From contig NZ_CP050699.1 in assembly GCF_005116675.2 (NCBI RefSeq), positions 4,769,001 to 4,833,000 of the forward strand: a stretch of 64,000 nucleotides of DNA, in the 5' to 3' direction. Source of the stretch: Desulfosediminicola ganghwensis. Its GTDB lineage: Bacteria > Desulfobacterota > Desulfobulbia > Desulfobulbales > Desulfocapsaceae. Below are positions 19,361 through 28,244 of the stretch, piece by piece. Within the stretch, counting starts at the first letter, position 1, and each line of letters opens with the position of its first letter. Made by a program: the position numbers and the translations under genes. The notes beneath the pieces were generated by a model. The model was given only the letters and a program-made list of their open reading frames with translations, was not told the origin of the DNA and made no database searches.

Positions 19361-19867
19361 ATGAAAAAGAAACCAACACTTAGCGCAAGCCTGGAAGATT
19401 ATATTGAAGCCATTTACCACATCGTTGACGAGAAGCTGGTCGCACGCAGTAAAGAAATTGCAGCACGCCTGGGTGTAAGTCGCGCATCTGTCACTGAGGC
19501 GCTTCGGGCACTCTCCAAAAAAGGTCTCATCAACTACGCCCCGTATGAAGCGATCACCATGACCGAAAAAGGGCGTAAGGTTGCCGAAGACGTAATTTTC
19601 CGGCATGTAACCCTGAAGCGTTTTTTCACGGAAGTTCTTGCTCTCGACGAACAAATAGCAGAGGAGGGCGCCTGCAAGATAGAACATGCCGCACCGCCCG
19701 AAATCATTTCACGAATGATCAGTTTTATCGATTTTATCCAGCGTTGCCCACGTGGCGGAGATGACCTCCTCAGAGGGTTCAGTGATTTCTGTCAACAGGG
19801 TATGACCAGGGTTGACTGTGAGAAATGCGTTTCACATTGTCTGGATAAGACCGACCCCAAAATCTAA
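19361..19867 (+). CDS. DtxR/MntR-family metal-dependent transcriptional regulator
   Basis: The N-terminal winged helix is visible: LSASLEDYIEAIYHIV, then KEIAARLGVSRASVTEALRALSKKGLINYAPYEAITMTEKG (residues about 28-68 are the HTH and wing; read in pieces such as AARLGVSRASVTEALRAL). The dimerisation/metal domain follows with FRHVTLKRFF and E-G-A-C-K-I-E-H, which carries Glu, Cys and His ligand candidates. At 168 residues there is no SH3-like third domain but a Cys-rich tail (CEKCVSHC). It probably responds to Fe or Mn. No transporter gene is next to it. Confidence 0.85.
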   Translation: MKKKPTLSASLEDYIEAIYHIVDEKLVARSKEIAARLGVSRASVTEALRALSKKGLINYAPYEAITMTEKGRKVAEDVIFRHVTLKRFFTEVLALDEQIAEEGACKIEHAAPPEIISRMISFIDFIQRCPRGGDDLLRGFSDFCQQGMTRVDCEKCVSHCLDKTDPKI

Positions 19868-19874
19868 AATCGTC

Positions 19875-20093
19875 TCATTTGGTGATAAGACCAGCCACTT
19901 CCCCATCTTCTGGAAAACGTTTCAACGCTTTCTTTGAAAAGACCAGGGTTCCGTCGACTGAAACTTCAAAAACCCCACCACCGGAGGCAAGAAGTTCAAC
20001 CTCCGCATCAAACTGTTTTGCCAATTCCGCCTTCAAACTTGAGGCACGTGGTTCGTAGTTTCACTTTGTGCAGTATTCAATCGTTATTTTCAT
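19875..20093 (-). CDS. SelW/Rdx-family selenoprotein with in-frame UGA (Sec)
   Basis: On the minus strand an ATG at 20091-20093 opens a 72-residue frame beginning MKITIEYCTK, then a TGA at 20061-20063, then NYEPRASSLKAELAKQF and ending before TGA at 19875-19877. Apart from the internal TGA the product is a classic SelW/Rdx thioredoxin-fold protein: C-x-x-[C/U] redox motif at residues 8-11, GGGVFEVSVDG and FSKKALKRFPE. The UGA sits exactly where the family has the second Cys or selenocysteine, so I read it as Sec. An imperfect stem (GCCUCA / UGAGGC-like with a bulge) begins about 17 bases after the UGA and could be a bacterial SECIS. Role: small redox protein. It is convergent with the DtxR-type gene. 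Confidence 0.82.
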
Positions 20094-20343
20094 AGCAATA
20101 CCTTGTTGTGGACAACGTGTGACCATCTCTGTAAAATTTTAAAGTCTGCGGGATAATCAAAAAAACCAATCACTCTTTTACACTTGCAGCTGAGTTTTCC
20201 CGGCGCAAATAAAATAATCTTTGTAGGCGACAGGATAAAGCACTTTTTTACACGTGCATTTTCAGCCAGTAGCAGTACAATAATCGGTTTTTTTGGGGAT
20301 GGGTATCCCCATAAACAAACTCTGTATAATCAAGGATCAGAAA

Positions 20344-21534
20344 ATGCCGGGCCGAATGCTTCAGGACGAGCTTTTTTCCACCCTGGAAATATTGAACGAT
20401 GAAGAGCTGAACAGGCTTTCACCGCTCGCAACACTTAGCTCATCCGCCTCACGCAGACAACAGGAAAGCAGAGAAGGATACCGCCAGCAATTTGCCCTTG
20501 ATGCCGACCGTATTCTGCACTCCAGGGCATACACCCGATACATCGATAAGACCCAGGTATTCTGTCTTGTTAAAAATGATCACATCACCCACCGGGTACT
20601 GCATGTACAGCTTGTTTCACGTATCGCCCGCACCATAGGCCGGTTTCTCCACCTGAACGAAGACCTCATCGAAGCAATCGCTCTCGGCCACGACATCGGC
20701 CATCCGCCTTTTGGCCACGATGGAGAATCTTTTTTAGCCGAGCTTTGTGATGAACATGGTCTCCCGCTTTTCCAGCATAACCTGCAGTCCGTTCGATTTC
20801 TCGATAAGTTAGAACGTAAAGGACGCGGCTGGAATCTTTCGGTGCAAACGCTCGACGGCATACTCTGCCATGACGGTGAAGTCCACTCCAGAGCGCTTAC
20901 ACCCCAACCGGACATTGACTTTGCCGGGTTTGATGAAAAGTACCGCACCAAGGAAGCCGATCCCAGCCAGGGCTTAACACCTGCGACCCTCGAGGGCTGC
21001 GTAGTTCGCCTTGCGGATACCATCGCCTACATTGGTCGTGATATCGAAGACGCCATTACCCTGGGCCTTATTACCAGAGAAGAGATACCGATTGAGTGCC
21101 GTGAAATTCTTGGCGAGACCAACGGCACCATCGTCTATAACCTGGTAACAGACCTTATTGCGAACAGCACTGTCCCGGCCCCTGGAACAATCGACCACTC
21201 AAAAGCCTGCGCCATAGGTTTCAGCCACGATGTGTCTGAACGCCTTCACCAACTCAAAGCCTTTAACTACGAGCGAATCTATCTTGCGCCATCCACCAAG
21301 CAAGACTATTCTCGTATAAGGGAATGTTATCGGGCCCTCTTCGCCCACTACTGCAAACAGGCAGAAAACAGATCCGCCAGTACTCTTCAAGTTGACCTCA
21401 TGAGCGATGCGGCACACTGCTACCAGCCTGGCCAGGCTGCAGCCATGGTGCGTGATTTCATAGCGGGAATGACGGATGATTATTTTTTACATCAAGCAGC
21501 TGAAATCGGCTGCAACATTCCGGTAAAACGATGA
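20344..21534 (+). CDS. dgt: Deoxyguanosinetriphosphate triphosphohydrolase-like protein (HD domain)
   Basis: HD-family dNTPase predicted to split dGTP to deoxyguanosine and tripolyphosphate. The catalytic HD motif is in ALGHDIGHPPFGHDGE (about residue 110) with an upstream R-x-x-Y-I-D-K-T-Q segment typical of dNTPases. The start at ATG 20344 has AAGGA seven bases upstream; an in-frame ATG at 20293 lacks a good ribosome-binding site. The stop overlaps the start of the ClC channel by four bases. Confidence 0.88.
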   Translation: MPGRMLQDELFSTLEILNDEELNRLSPLATLSSSASRRQQESREGYRQQFALDADRILHSRAYTRYIDKTQVFCLVKNDHITHRVLHVQLVSRIARTIGRFLHLNEDLIEAIALGHDIGHPPFGHDGESFLAELCDEHGLPLFQHNLQSVRFLDKLERKGRGWNLSVQTLDGILCHDGEVHSRALTPQPDIDFAGFDEKYRTKEADPSQGLTPATLEGCVVRLADTIAYIGRDIEDAITLGLITREEIPIECREILGETNGTIVYNLVTDLIANSTVPAPGTIDHSKACAIGFSHDVSERLHQLKAFNYERIYLAPSTKQDYSRIRECYRALFAHYCKQAENRSASTLQVDLMSDAAHCYQPGQAAAMVRDFIAGMTDDYFLHQAAEIGCNIPVKR

Positions 21535-23312
21535 TTTCACAACTCCGCAAACTGCTCCCCGGCGAAAATACCCGCATGCTGATTATCGCGACCTTCATTG
21601 GTCTGATGGCCGGTTTGCTGAACATTCTCTTTCGCACCGTGGTAGAACTGTTCGAAAGATTTTTCCTGCATGGTGGCAAGGAACTGCTCGGTATCGACCA
21701 GGGCGGCTGGAACCTGCTGTTACTGCCACTTATCCCCATGCTCGGCATGGTGTTGCTGATCCCCCTCTCGCTGCTCTTTCCCGGTGAGATCAATGGTTAC
21801 GGGCTCCCCAAATTCCTGCGTAAGGTGAACCTTGAAGGCGGTTATATCAAAGCCCGTACCATATTTCTAAAGATCATTTCCACCGCGCTCACCATCGGTA
21901 CCGGCAACTCTGCAGGCGTCGAAGGGCCTATCGCTCAGATCGGTGGAGCCATGGGTTCTCAGGTCGGCCAGTTTTTCGGGGTAAACAGTAACAGGATGAA
22001 GGTCTATATCGCTGCCGGCGCTGCAGGTGGCATTGCCGGGATGTTCAATGCCCCCATTGCAGGCGTATTTTTTGCCGCGGAAATCATCCTGCTTGGCACC
22101 TACGAGGTACGCTCATTCGCTGCCCTCATTACAGCTTCCGCCATTTCCACTGTTGTTACCCGTGCCTACTTTGGTGAGACCAGCGTATTTGTCATTCCAG
22201 ATTACGATGTGGTCAACCATTTCGTCGAGATACCACTTTATTGTCTGCTGGCCGTCATTATCGGACTCGCTGCCGTACTTCATCTGAAGATCTTCTATTT
22301 CATCCGGGACAAATACCAGGTATTGCCTATTCCGGCCCAGATCAAACCAATTACCGGAGCTTTCCTGGTTGGTGTGATCGCCATCTTCTTCCCACAGGTA
22401 ATGGCCGATGGGTACCAATTCATGGGGAATGTACTTTATGGTGAAGGAATCACCAAAGTGATGTTCGCGCTGATTTTCCTGAAAATGATAGCCACAGCAC
22501 TTACTCTTGGCTCCGGCGGTGCCGGTGGCGTTTTTGCCCCTGCTCTGTTTATCGGCAGTATGATCGGTGGCACCTTTGGCGCCATCGTCAACAGAATGAT
22601 TCCCGATATGACCGCCGACTCCGGTGCCTATGCCTCCGTCGGAATTGGTGCCTTCCTGGCAGCGTCCACCCATGCGCCGATGACCGCTATTTTTCTGCTC
22701 TTTGAGATGACCGGCAACTACCGCATTATCGTTCCCGCTATGCTGGTCTCCATCATCGGTACCATCGTGGCTAAGAAATTCTGTGAAGACTCCATAGATA
22801 CCGTGGACTTCACCAGGGAAGGCATTAATCTGCATGAAGGCCGTGAGGTTTCGATAATGAAAACCCTCAAGGTTGGTTCGGCAATTACCGAAGATGTTGA
22901 TTTCATCAGTGAGAAAGCCAACATTAACCAGATGCTGGAAATTTTCGCGCAGGCCAAGAGCGGTTTCTATTTCCCGGTGGTCAACGACCGTGGCCGCATG
23001 GTCGGTATTGTCTCCATGAGTGATATAAAAAATATCATCCACCGGGAAACCAGCGAACGAATCGCCCAGACAGTCGGTTCTATCTGCCAGCGCAGTGTAA
23101 TCACCCTTACCCCTGACGATTCGCTGTACAAGGCAATGCAGCTCTTCGATATCAAGGGGATCGAAGAAATTCCTGTGGTCGAGTCGCTTGATGACCGATG
23201 GGTCGTTGGTATGCTCAAGCGCAGGAGCGTCATTTCCGCCTATAACCGACAGGTACTCAAGAAAGGTATCAGCGAAAAGGTCGGGTCCATCAGAGTGGCT
23301 AACCCTGAATGA
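21531..23312 (+). CDS. ClC-family chloride channel/transporter with C-terminal CBS pair
   Basis: The membrane part (about residues 15-430) carries the ClC ion-binding motifs: NGYGLPKF in place of GSGIP, AGVEGPIAQIG with the gating Glu, and GAGGVFAPALFIG. The last 150 residues contain two CBS domains (ITEDVDFISEKANINQMLEIF and QRSVITLTPDDSLYKAMQLF), suggesting regulation by adenine nucleotides. Whether it is a channel or H+/Cl- exchanger is not certain from sequence. It is translationally coupled to the dGTPase gene and followed by a strong terminator. Confidence 0.92.
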   Translation: MISQLRKLLPGENTRMLIIATFIGLMAGLLNILFRTVVELFERFFLHGGKELLGIDQGGWNLLLLPLIPMLGMVLLIPLSLLFPGEINGYGLPKFLRKVNLEGGYIKARTIFLKIISTALTIGTGNSAGVEGPIAQIGGAMGSQVGQFFGVNSNRMKVYIAAGAAGGIAGMFNAPIAGVFFAAEIILLGTYEVRSFAALITASAISTVVTRAYFGETSVFVIPDYDVVNHFVEIPLYCLLAVIIGLAAVLHLKIFYFIRDKYQVLPIPAQIKPITGAFLVGVIAIFFPQVMADGYQFMGNVLYGEGITKVMFALIFLKMIATALTLGSGGAGGVFAPALFIGSMIGGTFGAIVNRMIPDMTADSGAYASVGIGAFLAASTHAPMTAIFLLFEMTGNYRIIVPAMLVSIIGTIVAKKFCEDSIDTVDFTREGINLHEGREVSIMKTLKVGSAITEDVDFISEKANINQMLEIFAQAKSGFYFPVVNDRGRMVGIVSMSDIKNIIHRETSERIAQTVGSICQRSVITLTPDDSLYKAMQLFDIKGIEEIPVVESLDDRWVVGMLKRRSVISAYNRQVLKKGISEKVGSIRVANPE

Positions 23313-23322
23313 AAATAGATGA

Positions 23323-23359
23323 AGCCTCAGGCATATTCCTCGGCCTGAGGCTACTTTTT
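23323..23359 (+). terminator. Rho-independent terminator after the ClC gene
   Basis: AGCCTCAGGC - nine-base loop - GCCTGAGGCT followed by ACTTTTT. Confidence 0.85.
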
Positions 23360-23391
23360 CATCATCCCCAATTCCCCATTAAACGACCGGA

Positions 23392-24177
23392 TCAATACGT
23401 AAACCTGTAGCGCACGCCTACACTCAAAAGGTGCTGCTCATTTTCTATTTCCAGATCCCCTGGGAAGAGTGAATTTTCCACTTCGATATCATCCGTTATC
23501 CTGTAGGTATATTCACCATAAATGTCCGTATACTCAGTAATGCTGTATGCGGCTCCTGCACGGAACTGAAACCCGAACTTGGTCTCGTCGTCATCAACGA
23601 TTGTCACCCCGGAAGGCTTGAATTCCACCTCGGCCATCACAAAGCCGAGGCCCACTCCAAGATAGGGTTGAAACGCTCCCTCCTTATTAAAATCGAAGTA
23701 GCCATTTAAAAATACCCCAAGGGTGGAGAGATCCCCCCTGCCATCAGCCACCAACTGACTCACCGACACACCACTCTGACTGGTGGAGCCTGTTAACAGC
23801 GCAGCATCCTGGCTGCCAATATCAGTTCCTCCAAGCAGAACACCGCTATGTTGATCAACGTCGGCGCTGGTATAGTTCAACTCCACTGCGAGCCGCCAGC
23901 CATCGACAAACATCTTGCCAATCTCACCGGAAAGTCCCCATCCATCGTCAAATTCGGTCTCCCAGTCATATGGAGTACCGGCCGATACCTGGGTGCCGGC
24001 CGGTATTGAAGACGAGCCGTTGCCGGTAACGAATGAGCCGGTTGTACCACCATTATCACTATCAGCCTGAAACAGATAACTTGCAGCCCCACCAATGTAC
24101 CAGCCATTATAGGCCGCCTGAGCTTTGGTGCAGAGAACAAGCAGACTTAAAATTGTAATGCCTATTCGCACACGCAT
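23392..24177 (-). CDS. Outer-membrane beta-barrel protein
   Basis: Starting at ATG 24175-24177 (GGAGGAGAACGTC directly upstream gives a strong ribosome-binding site) the product has 261 residues: a signal peptide (MRVRIGITILSLLVLCTKAQA) cut before AYNGWYIGG, then alternating aromatic/polar strands and a C-terminal strand HLLSVGVRYRFTY ending in Tyr, as required for BAM recognition. The size suits an eight-stranded OmpA/OmpW-like or Opa-type barrel. Function unknown. It indicates a diderm cell envelope. Confidence 0.8.
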   Translation of the reverse strand: MRVRIGITILSLLVLCTKAQAAYNGWYIGGAASYLFQADSDNGGTTGSFVTGNGSSSIPAGTQVSAGTPYDWETEFDDGWGLSGEIGKMFVDGWRLAVELNYTSADVDQHSGVLLGGTDIGSQDAALLTGSTSQSGVSVSQLVADGRGDLSTLGVFLNGYFDFNKEGAFQPYLGVGLGFVMAEVEFKPSGVTIVDDDETKFGFQFRAGAAYSITEYTDIYGEYTYRITDDIEVENSLFPGDLEIENEQHLLSVGVRYRFTY

Positions 24178-24472
24178 GACGTTCTCCTCCCCTCCAACCG
24201 AAAAGTACAAGTTTACAGGAAGACTTTGCCGCCGCCTCCCCCTCCACCTACCAGTCAGGTATATCATTTCTCTATCGGGTATTGCAAACCTCGATGAATC
24301 TTCAGTAATCAGGGAAGATAGAGCCCCAGCAGCTACAAAAAAGCCCCATGGCGGAATAATAATTTAGATAATTCTACCCCTCCACCTGACGAAGCAGTTG
24401 ACCCTTCCTGACTGTTGTGATATAAAACCCACCATATTACACAACTCACAACGGGCCCCGAGCCCGTCCTGT

Positions 24473-24549
24473 GCACCCGTAGCTCAGCTGGATAGAGCAC
24501 CAGGCTTCGAACCTGGGTGTCAGGGGTTCGAATCCCTTCGGGTGTACCA
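24473..24549 (+). tRNA. tRNA-Arg (anticodon TCG), CCA encoded
   Basis: A full cloverleaf: acceptor GCACCCG/CGGGTGT with a G-U first pair, D arm GCTCAGCTGGATAGAGC, anticodon stem CCAGG/CCTGG with loop CTTCGAA (anticodon TCG, reading CGA), variable loop GTGTC region, T arm AGGGG-TTCGAAT-CCCTT, discriminator A and encoded CCA. A small GC hairpin lies just upstream (24451-24466). Its 3' half is the integration site of the island. Confidence 0.97.
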
Positions 24550-24596
24550 GATATATCAAGGACTTAGCATCAACGTGCTAAGTCCTTTTTTGTTTT
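24502..24596 (+). repeat. Left attachment repeat (attL), tRNA 3' half plus terminator
   Basis: Direct repeat of 63194-63288, offset exactly 38692 bp. It covers the anticodon arm to the CCA end of tRNA-Arg and the following hairpin terminator. Confidence 0.95.
24558..24592 (+). terminator. Rho-independent terminator of tRNA-Arg
   Basis: AAGGACTTAGCA - TCAACG - TGCTAAGTCCTT followed by TTTT; a perfect 12-bp stem. It is duplicated in attR. Confidence 0.9.
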
Positions 24597-24674
24597 TACA
24601 GCTTTTTTAACAACCCAGTAACAACCTTTTCAAACTATTCCCCAATTGCCCTCAAGACTGATCATAGCGTCAGC

Positions 24675-25020
24675 ATGAGCGGCATGTGTCTCACCCTCTC
24701 TACCTGATATTTGCAAAATCTTATATCTGCAAGATGAGACGAGTATGTATTTAGGACCGCAACAGGAGCCAAGTTAAAATACATCTCGAACACTTTTGAC
24801 CGAGCGATCCAGAAGCTGTAGCTAAACGAGGGTATAGACAACTCCCCAATGAAGGTTATATTCCACACCCTCCGTCACACCTTCATAACAAAACTCGCGG
24901 ATGCTGGAACCCCTCAACATATTGAAGAAACTCTCTGGGCATAAATCTGATGCAATGGTCGCAAGATACTCACATGCGAGCGACCAGCAGGCTAGAGAAA
25001 GCGTTAAAGTCATCTTGTAG
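24675..25020 (+). pseudogene. Remnant of a second tyrosine integrase (C-terminal domain)
   Basis: Between 24738 and 24930 the plus strand reads DEYVFRTATGAKLKY, ISNTFDRAIQKL, a TAG stop, LNEGIDNSPMKVIF and HTLRHTFITKLADAGTPQHI, which is the typical run up to box II of phage integrases. After a frameshift near 24930 it continues KLSGHKSDAMVARYSHAS with the catalytic-Tyr motif and ends at 25020. The N-terminal part is missing and stops interrupt the reading upstream of 24738. It lies close to attL and is opposite in strand to the intact integrase. Confidence 0.85.
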
Positions 25021-25439
25021 GAATGAACTTGCTGGCTAATGTAGGTATTCATTTATCTACCCAGAACACAACGATACATTAGACTGGTGGCATGCTCATT
25101 TTGATATACCGACTAAAGAGGGAACCCATCTCGGTCTATGCACTACAGGGCTTATCAAGCGGCACCGACTCAATATGTGTTTGACATAATAGTACAATTA
25201 TTAATTCAATCTTATATTACCCTTCTCTATTGCGACTCCCGTACTCATAAGAAAAACCATCATTTTCCTGTAGTCACAAAAATTTCTTATTTATTTCAAG
25301 GTATAATACTCACGCCTTGAACCATGCGACACCATTCGGTTAGAATTAATTAAAATACCGTTATACAGGCACAGTTCAGCCAAATAGGTTTTCACACATA
25401 CATTGCCTATGTATCTTCACATTTAAAAATCTATGATAC
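25021..25439. other. AT-rich intergenic region
   Basis: About 420 bases with stops in all frames and no repeat or RNA that I recognise. It separates the decayed integrase from the first intact cargo gene. Confidence 0.4.
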
Positions 25440-26036
25440 ATGCAGCAGACGAATGAAATAACAAAAAAATATATTATTCTATTAACAATATTGGTACTGG
25501 TTGTATCTACAGCGAGTTGCCGCAAAGTATTCACTTCGACCCAAGCACAAACATTACACCACAATCACCCAAATGAGACAGGCACTCTGCTCATACGGAC
25601 ATACGTAAGTGGTGGTACGTATTGTTACTCTTACCGCCCTTTATGGTCCCCAAATGAAACCAACCTTTCAATACTACCTAAATCTACACATAATTTTTTT
25701 ATTTACGAAGGATTACCAAAGGGTAAGTATATTTTTCATGGCATAGAAATCAATGCTGAAACGACTTTATCCAAGAGTGCACATTCAAAGTCTAGAACTA
25801 TAAAACTCTCTTCCCCTTTTTCATTTACGATCAAACCTGGCAAAATCACGATATCTAAAATAGCACTTAAAATATACAATGTTGTAAATATCCCTTACCA
25901 AGTTGGTAACACCACAGAAAAAGGAACTCAACACATTAAACCTATATATATAAGTGACAAAAAATTTAAAAAAATTAGACAAGAGGCACGAACTATTCCG
26001 GGAAGCGAATATTATAGAATAAGAAAAAGAAAATAA
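25440..26036 (+). CDS. Hypothetical lipoprotein
   Basis: A 198-residue protein with a membrane-targeting segment (YIILLTILVLVVSTASC) ending in a plausible lipobox Cys at about residue 27. The rest is basic and Ser/Thr-rich with predicted beta character (GTLLIRTYVSGGTYCYS, GKYIFHGIEINAET) resembling small domains that present a polypeptide surface with loops, and a strongly basic C-terminus (YRIRKRK). No family recognised. The coding region is very AT-rich compared with the chromosome. No clear partner gene. Confidence 0.6.
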   Translation: MQQTNEITKKYIILLTILVLVVSTASCRKVFTSTQAQTLHHNHPNETGTLLIRTYVSGGTYCYSYRPLWSPNETNLSILPKSTHNFFIYEGLPKGKYIFHGIEINAETTLSKSAHSKSRTIKLSSPFSFTIKPGKITISKIALKIYNVVNIPYQVGNTTEKGTQHIKPIYISDKKFKKIRQEARTIPGSEYYRIRKRK

Positions 26037-26294
26037 ATCAAATGGCGAAATAATACAACACCATACCCCACCACCAACCCCACCCCTCATCACCTCAAAC
26101 CTAAAAGCCCTACATCCTACCCATTCTATAATCAATCACATTTAACTCACTCATATAGCAACGATAAAACGTAAAACCAAGATGGAAAAACTACTAAATT
26201 ACAGCATATTATATGTGACGGGAAAAAGAACTAATTTAGTTGTTTGGCTGAATTAATCTCAATTCCCCCCTTAAGTAGCTACCACCCAGCAGTA

Positions 26295-26324
26295 TTGACA
26301 AGCCACACTACCCCCTCATAAACT
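26295..26324 (+). promoter_or_regulatory. Likely promoter for the riboswitch-controlled gene
   Basis: TTGACA at 26295-26300 and TAAACT at 26319-26324 with an 18-bp spacer; transcription would start shortly before the aptamer. Confidence 0.5.
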
Positions 26325-26345
26325 AACCCTTATAGTCATCATGAA

Positions 26346-26423
26346 TACCTGACAAAGCCAAACCTGTCGCGAGATAGGGACGGAAAGTCATGGGCCTCAA
26401 GAGACAGCCGGGCTACCTGACAA
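26346..26423 (+). ncRNA. Cyclic-di-GMP-I (GEMM) riboswitch aptamer
   Basis: The segment shows the GEMM consensus in order: AAGCCAAACC, a short stem closed by a GCGA tetraloop (CCTGTC-GCGA-GATAGG), GGGACGGAAAGTCA with the joining bases that contact the ligand, GGGCCT, and GACAGCCGGGCTACC. The tetraloop and its receptor-like element are both present. The class is known to bind c-di-GMP. The gene it controls begins 60 bases downstream. Confidence 0.9.
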
Positions 26424-26443
26424 AAAAGTCGCTCGGCCTTTTT
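26407..26443 (+). terminator. Intrinsic terminator overlapping the riboswitch 3' strand
   Basis: GCCGGGC (26407-26413) can pair with GCTCGGC (26431-26437), followed by CTTTTT. The left arm is part of the aptamer's 3' half, so aptamer folding and the terminator exclude each other. This predicts that c-di-GMP binding prevents termination (an ON switch). Confidence 0.65.
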
Positions 26444-26482
26444 AGGTATTTAAGTAATTGAAAATATTAAAGGGTGTAAAAG

Positions 26483-28042
26483 ATGGAAAAGCTATTTTCG
26501 ATTCTACTGATGACAACTATCGTTGTCACCACGGCAATATTTCATGTTCATGCTCAAGATTACAAAACAACAAGAATCACAAACAGTGAATACTATAACG
26601 CTTATCCTCAAATAAATGATAACGGAGTCATAGTATGGGAGGGAACTGACAAAAGCAGTCCATATGAAAAGGATATATTCACTTATGACGGTTCGCTTAT
26701 AACTAAAATTACTAATATCAATTTCAATGATGAAAAACCGCTAATCAATAACAGCGGAGATATCGTGTGGCGAGCTAGCGAATTACCCCTTACAAGTTCA
26801 AATTTTTGCAATAGACATATTTTCCTCTACGACGGTTATACAATAATCCAGCTGGATTCAGATGACTACCTCAATTGGAACGAACACTACCGTATTAACG
26901 ATAGTGGGAATGTGACATGGTCTAGCATGATAGGCATTTATCGGATTCCTAACGAATGTAGTATCCAATCTGATTTCGCTCAAATATTCCTCTATAAAGA
27001 TTCTGAGACAAAGCAAGTCACACAAGAACCCTACCCATATGCCGGACATTTAAGGCCTGACATTAACAACCTCAATCAAATAGTATGGGATATGCCCACT
27101 AAAGGTGGATCTCTGTTTTATTTATTCGGTGACATATATATCTATAACAGTACGATAATCAGCCAGATCAGCAAGAACAGCTATAAGGATTGGCGAGCAG
27201 TAATAAATGACAAGGGACATGTAGCTTGGTCTGGTTATGATGGCAATGACTTTGAAATATATTTTTACGACGGCTCTTCTATCATTCAAGTTACGGATAA
27301 TGATTACGATGACCCTTGTTCTTTCTATGGTTACAATTTAAAAATTAATAATAGTGGTCAAATAGTCTGGTCAGCTTACAATGGCAGCGGGTGGGAAATT
27401 TTTTTCTATAGCGGCTCGTCTGTTATTCAAATTACAGATAACGATGATTATGATAAAGATCCACAAATAAACGATAAAGGCCATATCGTATGGTCAACGA
27501 CACTCGCTGACGCACCTAACAATAGTGAAATATTCCTTTATAACGGGTCAACGACGACCCAACTAACTGATAACGGGGGATCAAACCAATACCCACAAAT
27601 TAACAATAATGGTGAAATTGTATGGGTAGGTCCGGACGATGACGGACTTGGCGGCGAGATATTTCATGCCGTTCCAAGCCCAACAACAATCAATGTCGCG
27701 ATAGACATCAAGCCTGGTAGCGACCCCAATAGCATTAACATTAAAAATAAAATTACTATCCCTGTTGCAATTCTAAGCTCTGTTGAATTTGATGCAATCA
27801 CTATTGTCCCAGAAACGATAACGCTTAGCATTGAAGAGGTAACTTTAAAGGTGATAGAAAAAAAATCTAATTATCTCTGCAATAGTGATGATGCTAATGC
27901 AGATGGGCTTTTAGACTTGCTCTGTCAAGTGCAAACAACTGATGCAAATATTGATTCAGGTGAACTGATTGCTGTATTGGAGGCAGAAACCGAAGAAGGT
28001 CTACTTATCCATGGTGAAGACTTGGTTCGAATTGTTCCATAA
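26483..28042 (+). CDS. Secreted beta-propeller-like repeat protein under c-di-GMP control
   Basis: The 519-residue product starts with a signal peptide (MEKLFSILLMTTIVVTTAIF, cleavage near residue 24) and has about eight repeats of roughly 45-60 residues, each with a core such as YPQINDNGVIVWEG, AVINDKGHVAWSGYDG or YPQINNNGEIVWVG followed by E-I-F-x-Y-D/N-G-S and Q-[I/V]-T-D-N. That is the pattern of a bladed propeller. The last 115 residues form a different domain beginning VAIDIKPGSDPNSIN, a module often found at the end of secreted bacterial and archaeal proteins. Riboswitch control points to a surface or matrix role linked to biofilm or motility decisions. No membrane anchor is seen. Confidence 0.75.
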   Translation: MEKLFSILLMTTIVVTTAIFHVHAQDYKTTRITNSEYYNAYPQINDNGVIVWEGTDKSSPYEKDIFTYDGSLITKITNINFNDEKPLINNSGDIVWRASELPLTSSNFCNRHIFLYDGYTIIQLDSDDYLNWNEHYRINDSGNVTWSSMIGIYRIPNECSIQSDFAQIFLYKDSETKQVTQEPYPYAGHLRPDINNLNQIVWDMPTKGGSLFYLFGDIYIYNSTIISQISKNSYKDWRAVINDKGHVAWSGYDGNDFEIYFYDGSSIIQVTDNDYDDPCSFYGYNLKINNSGQIVWSAYNGSGWEIFFYSGSSVIQITDNDDYDKDPQINDKGHIVWSTTLADAPNNSEIFLYNGSTTTQLTDNGGSNQYPQINNNGEIVWVGPDDDGLGGEIFHAVPSPTTINVAIDIKPGSDPNSINIKNKITIPVAILSSVEFDAITIVPETITLSIEEVTLKVIEKKSNYLCNSDDANADGLLDLLCQVQTTDANIDSGELIAVLEAETEEGLLIHGEDLVRIVP

Positions 28043-28244
28043 AACTAATTCCGATTTCCCCTAACCCTCAAAAAAAGAACAAAAAAGACTCTTAAGCAGC
28101 TACAACACATGTGCTTTTATGTTTCTGGCGATGTGAGGATTATCTAAAATTTTATTTAGAAAATTAACTCGTTATAGCTACCTTAAAAGTTCATATTTAA
28201 TGACAATATATCTGTTTGCTCAGTTTTAATGGAGACCAAGTTCA

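Noticed and set aside
22113-23042. Long minus-strand open frame inside the ClC gene
   Set aside because: It is antisense to an intact conserved gene and its composition (His/Asp/Gly-rich) is typical of a shadow frame.
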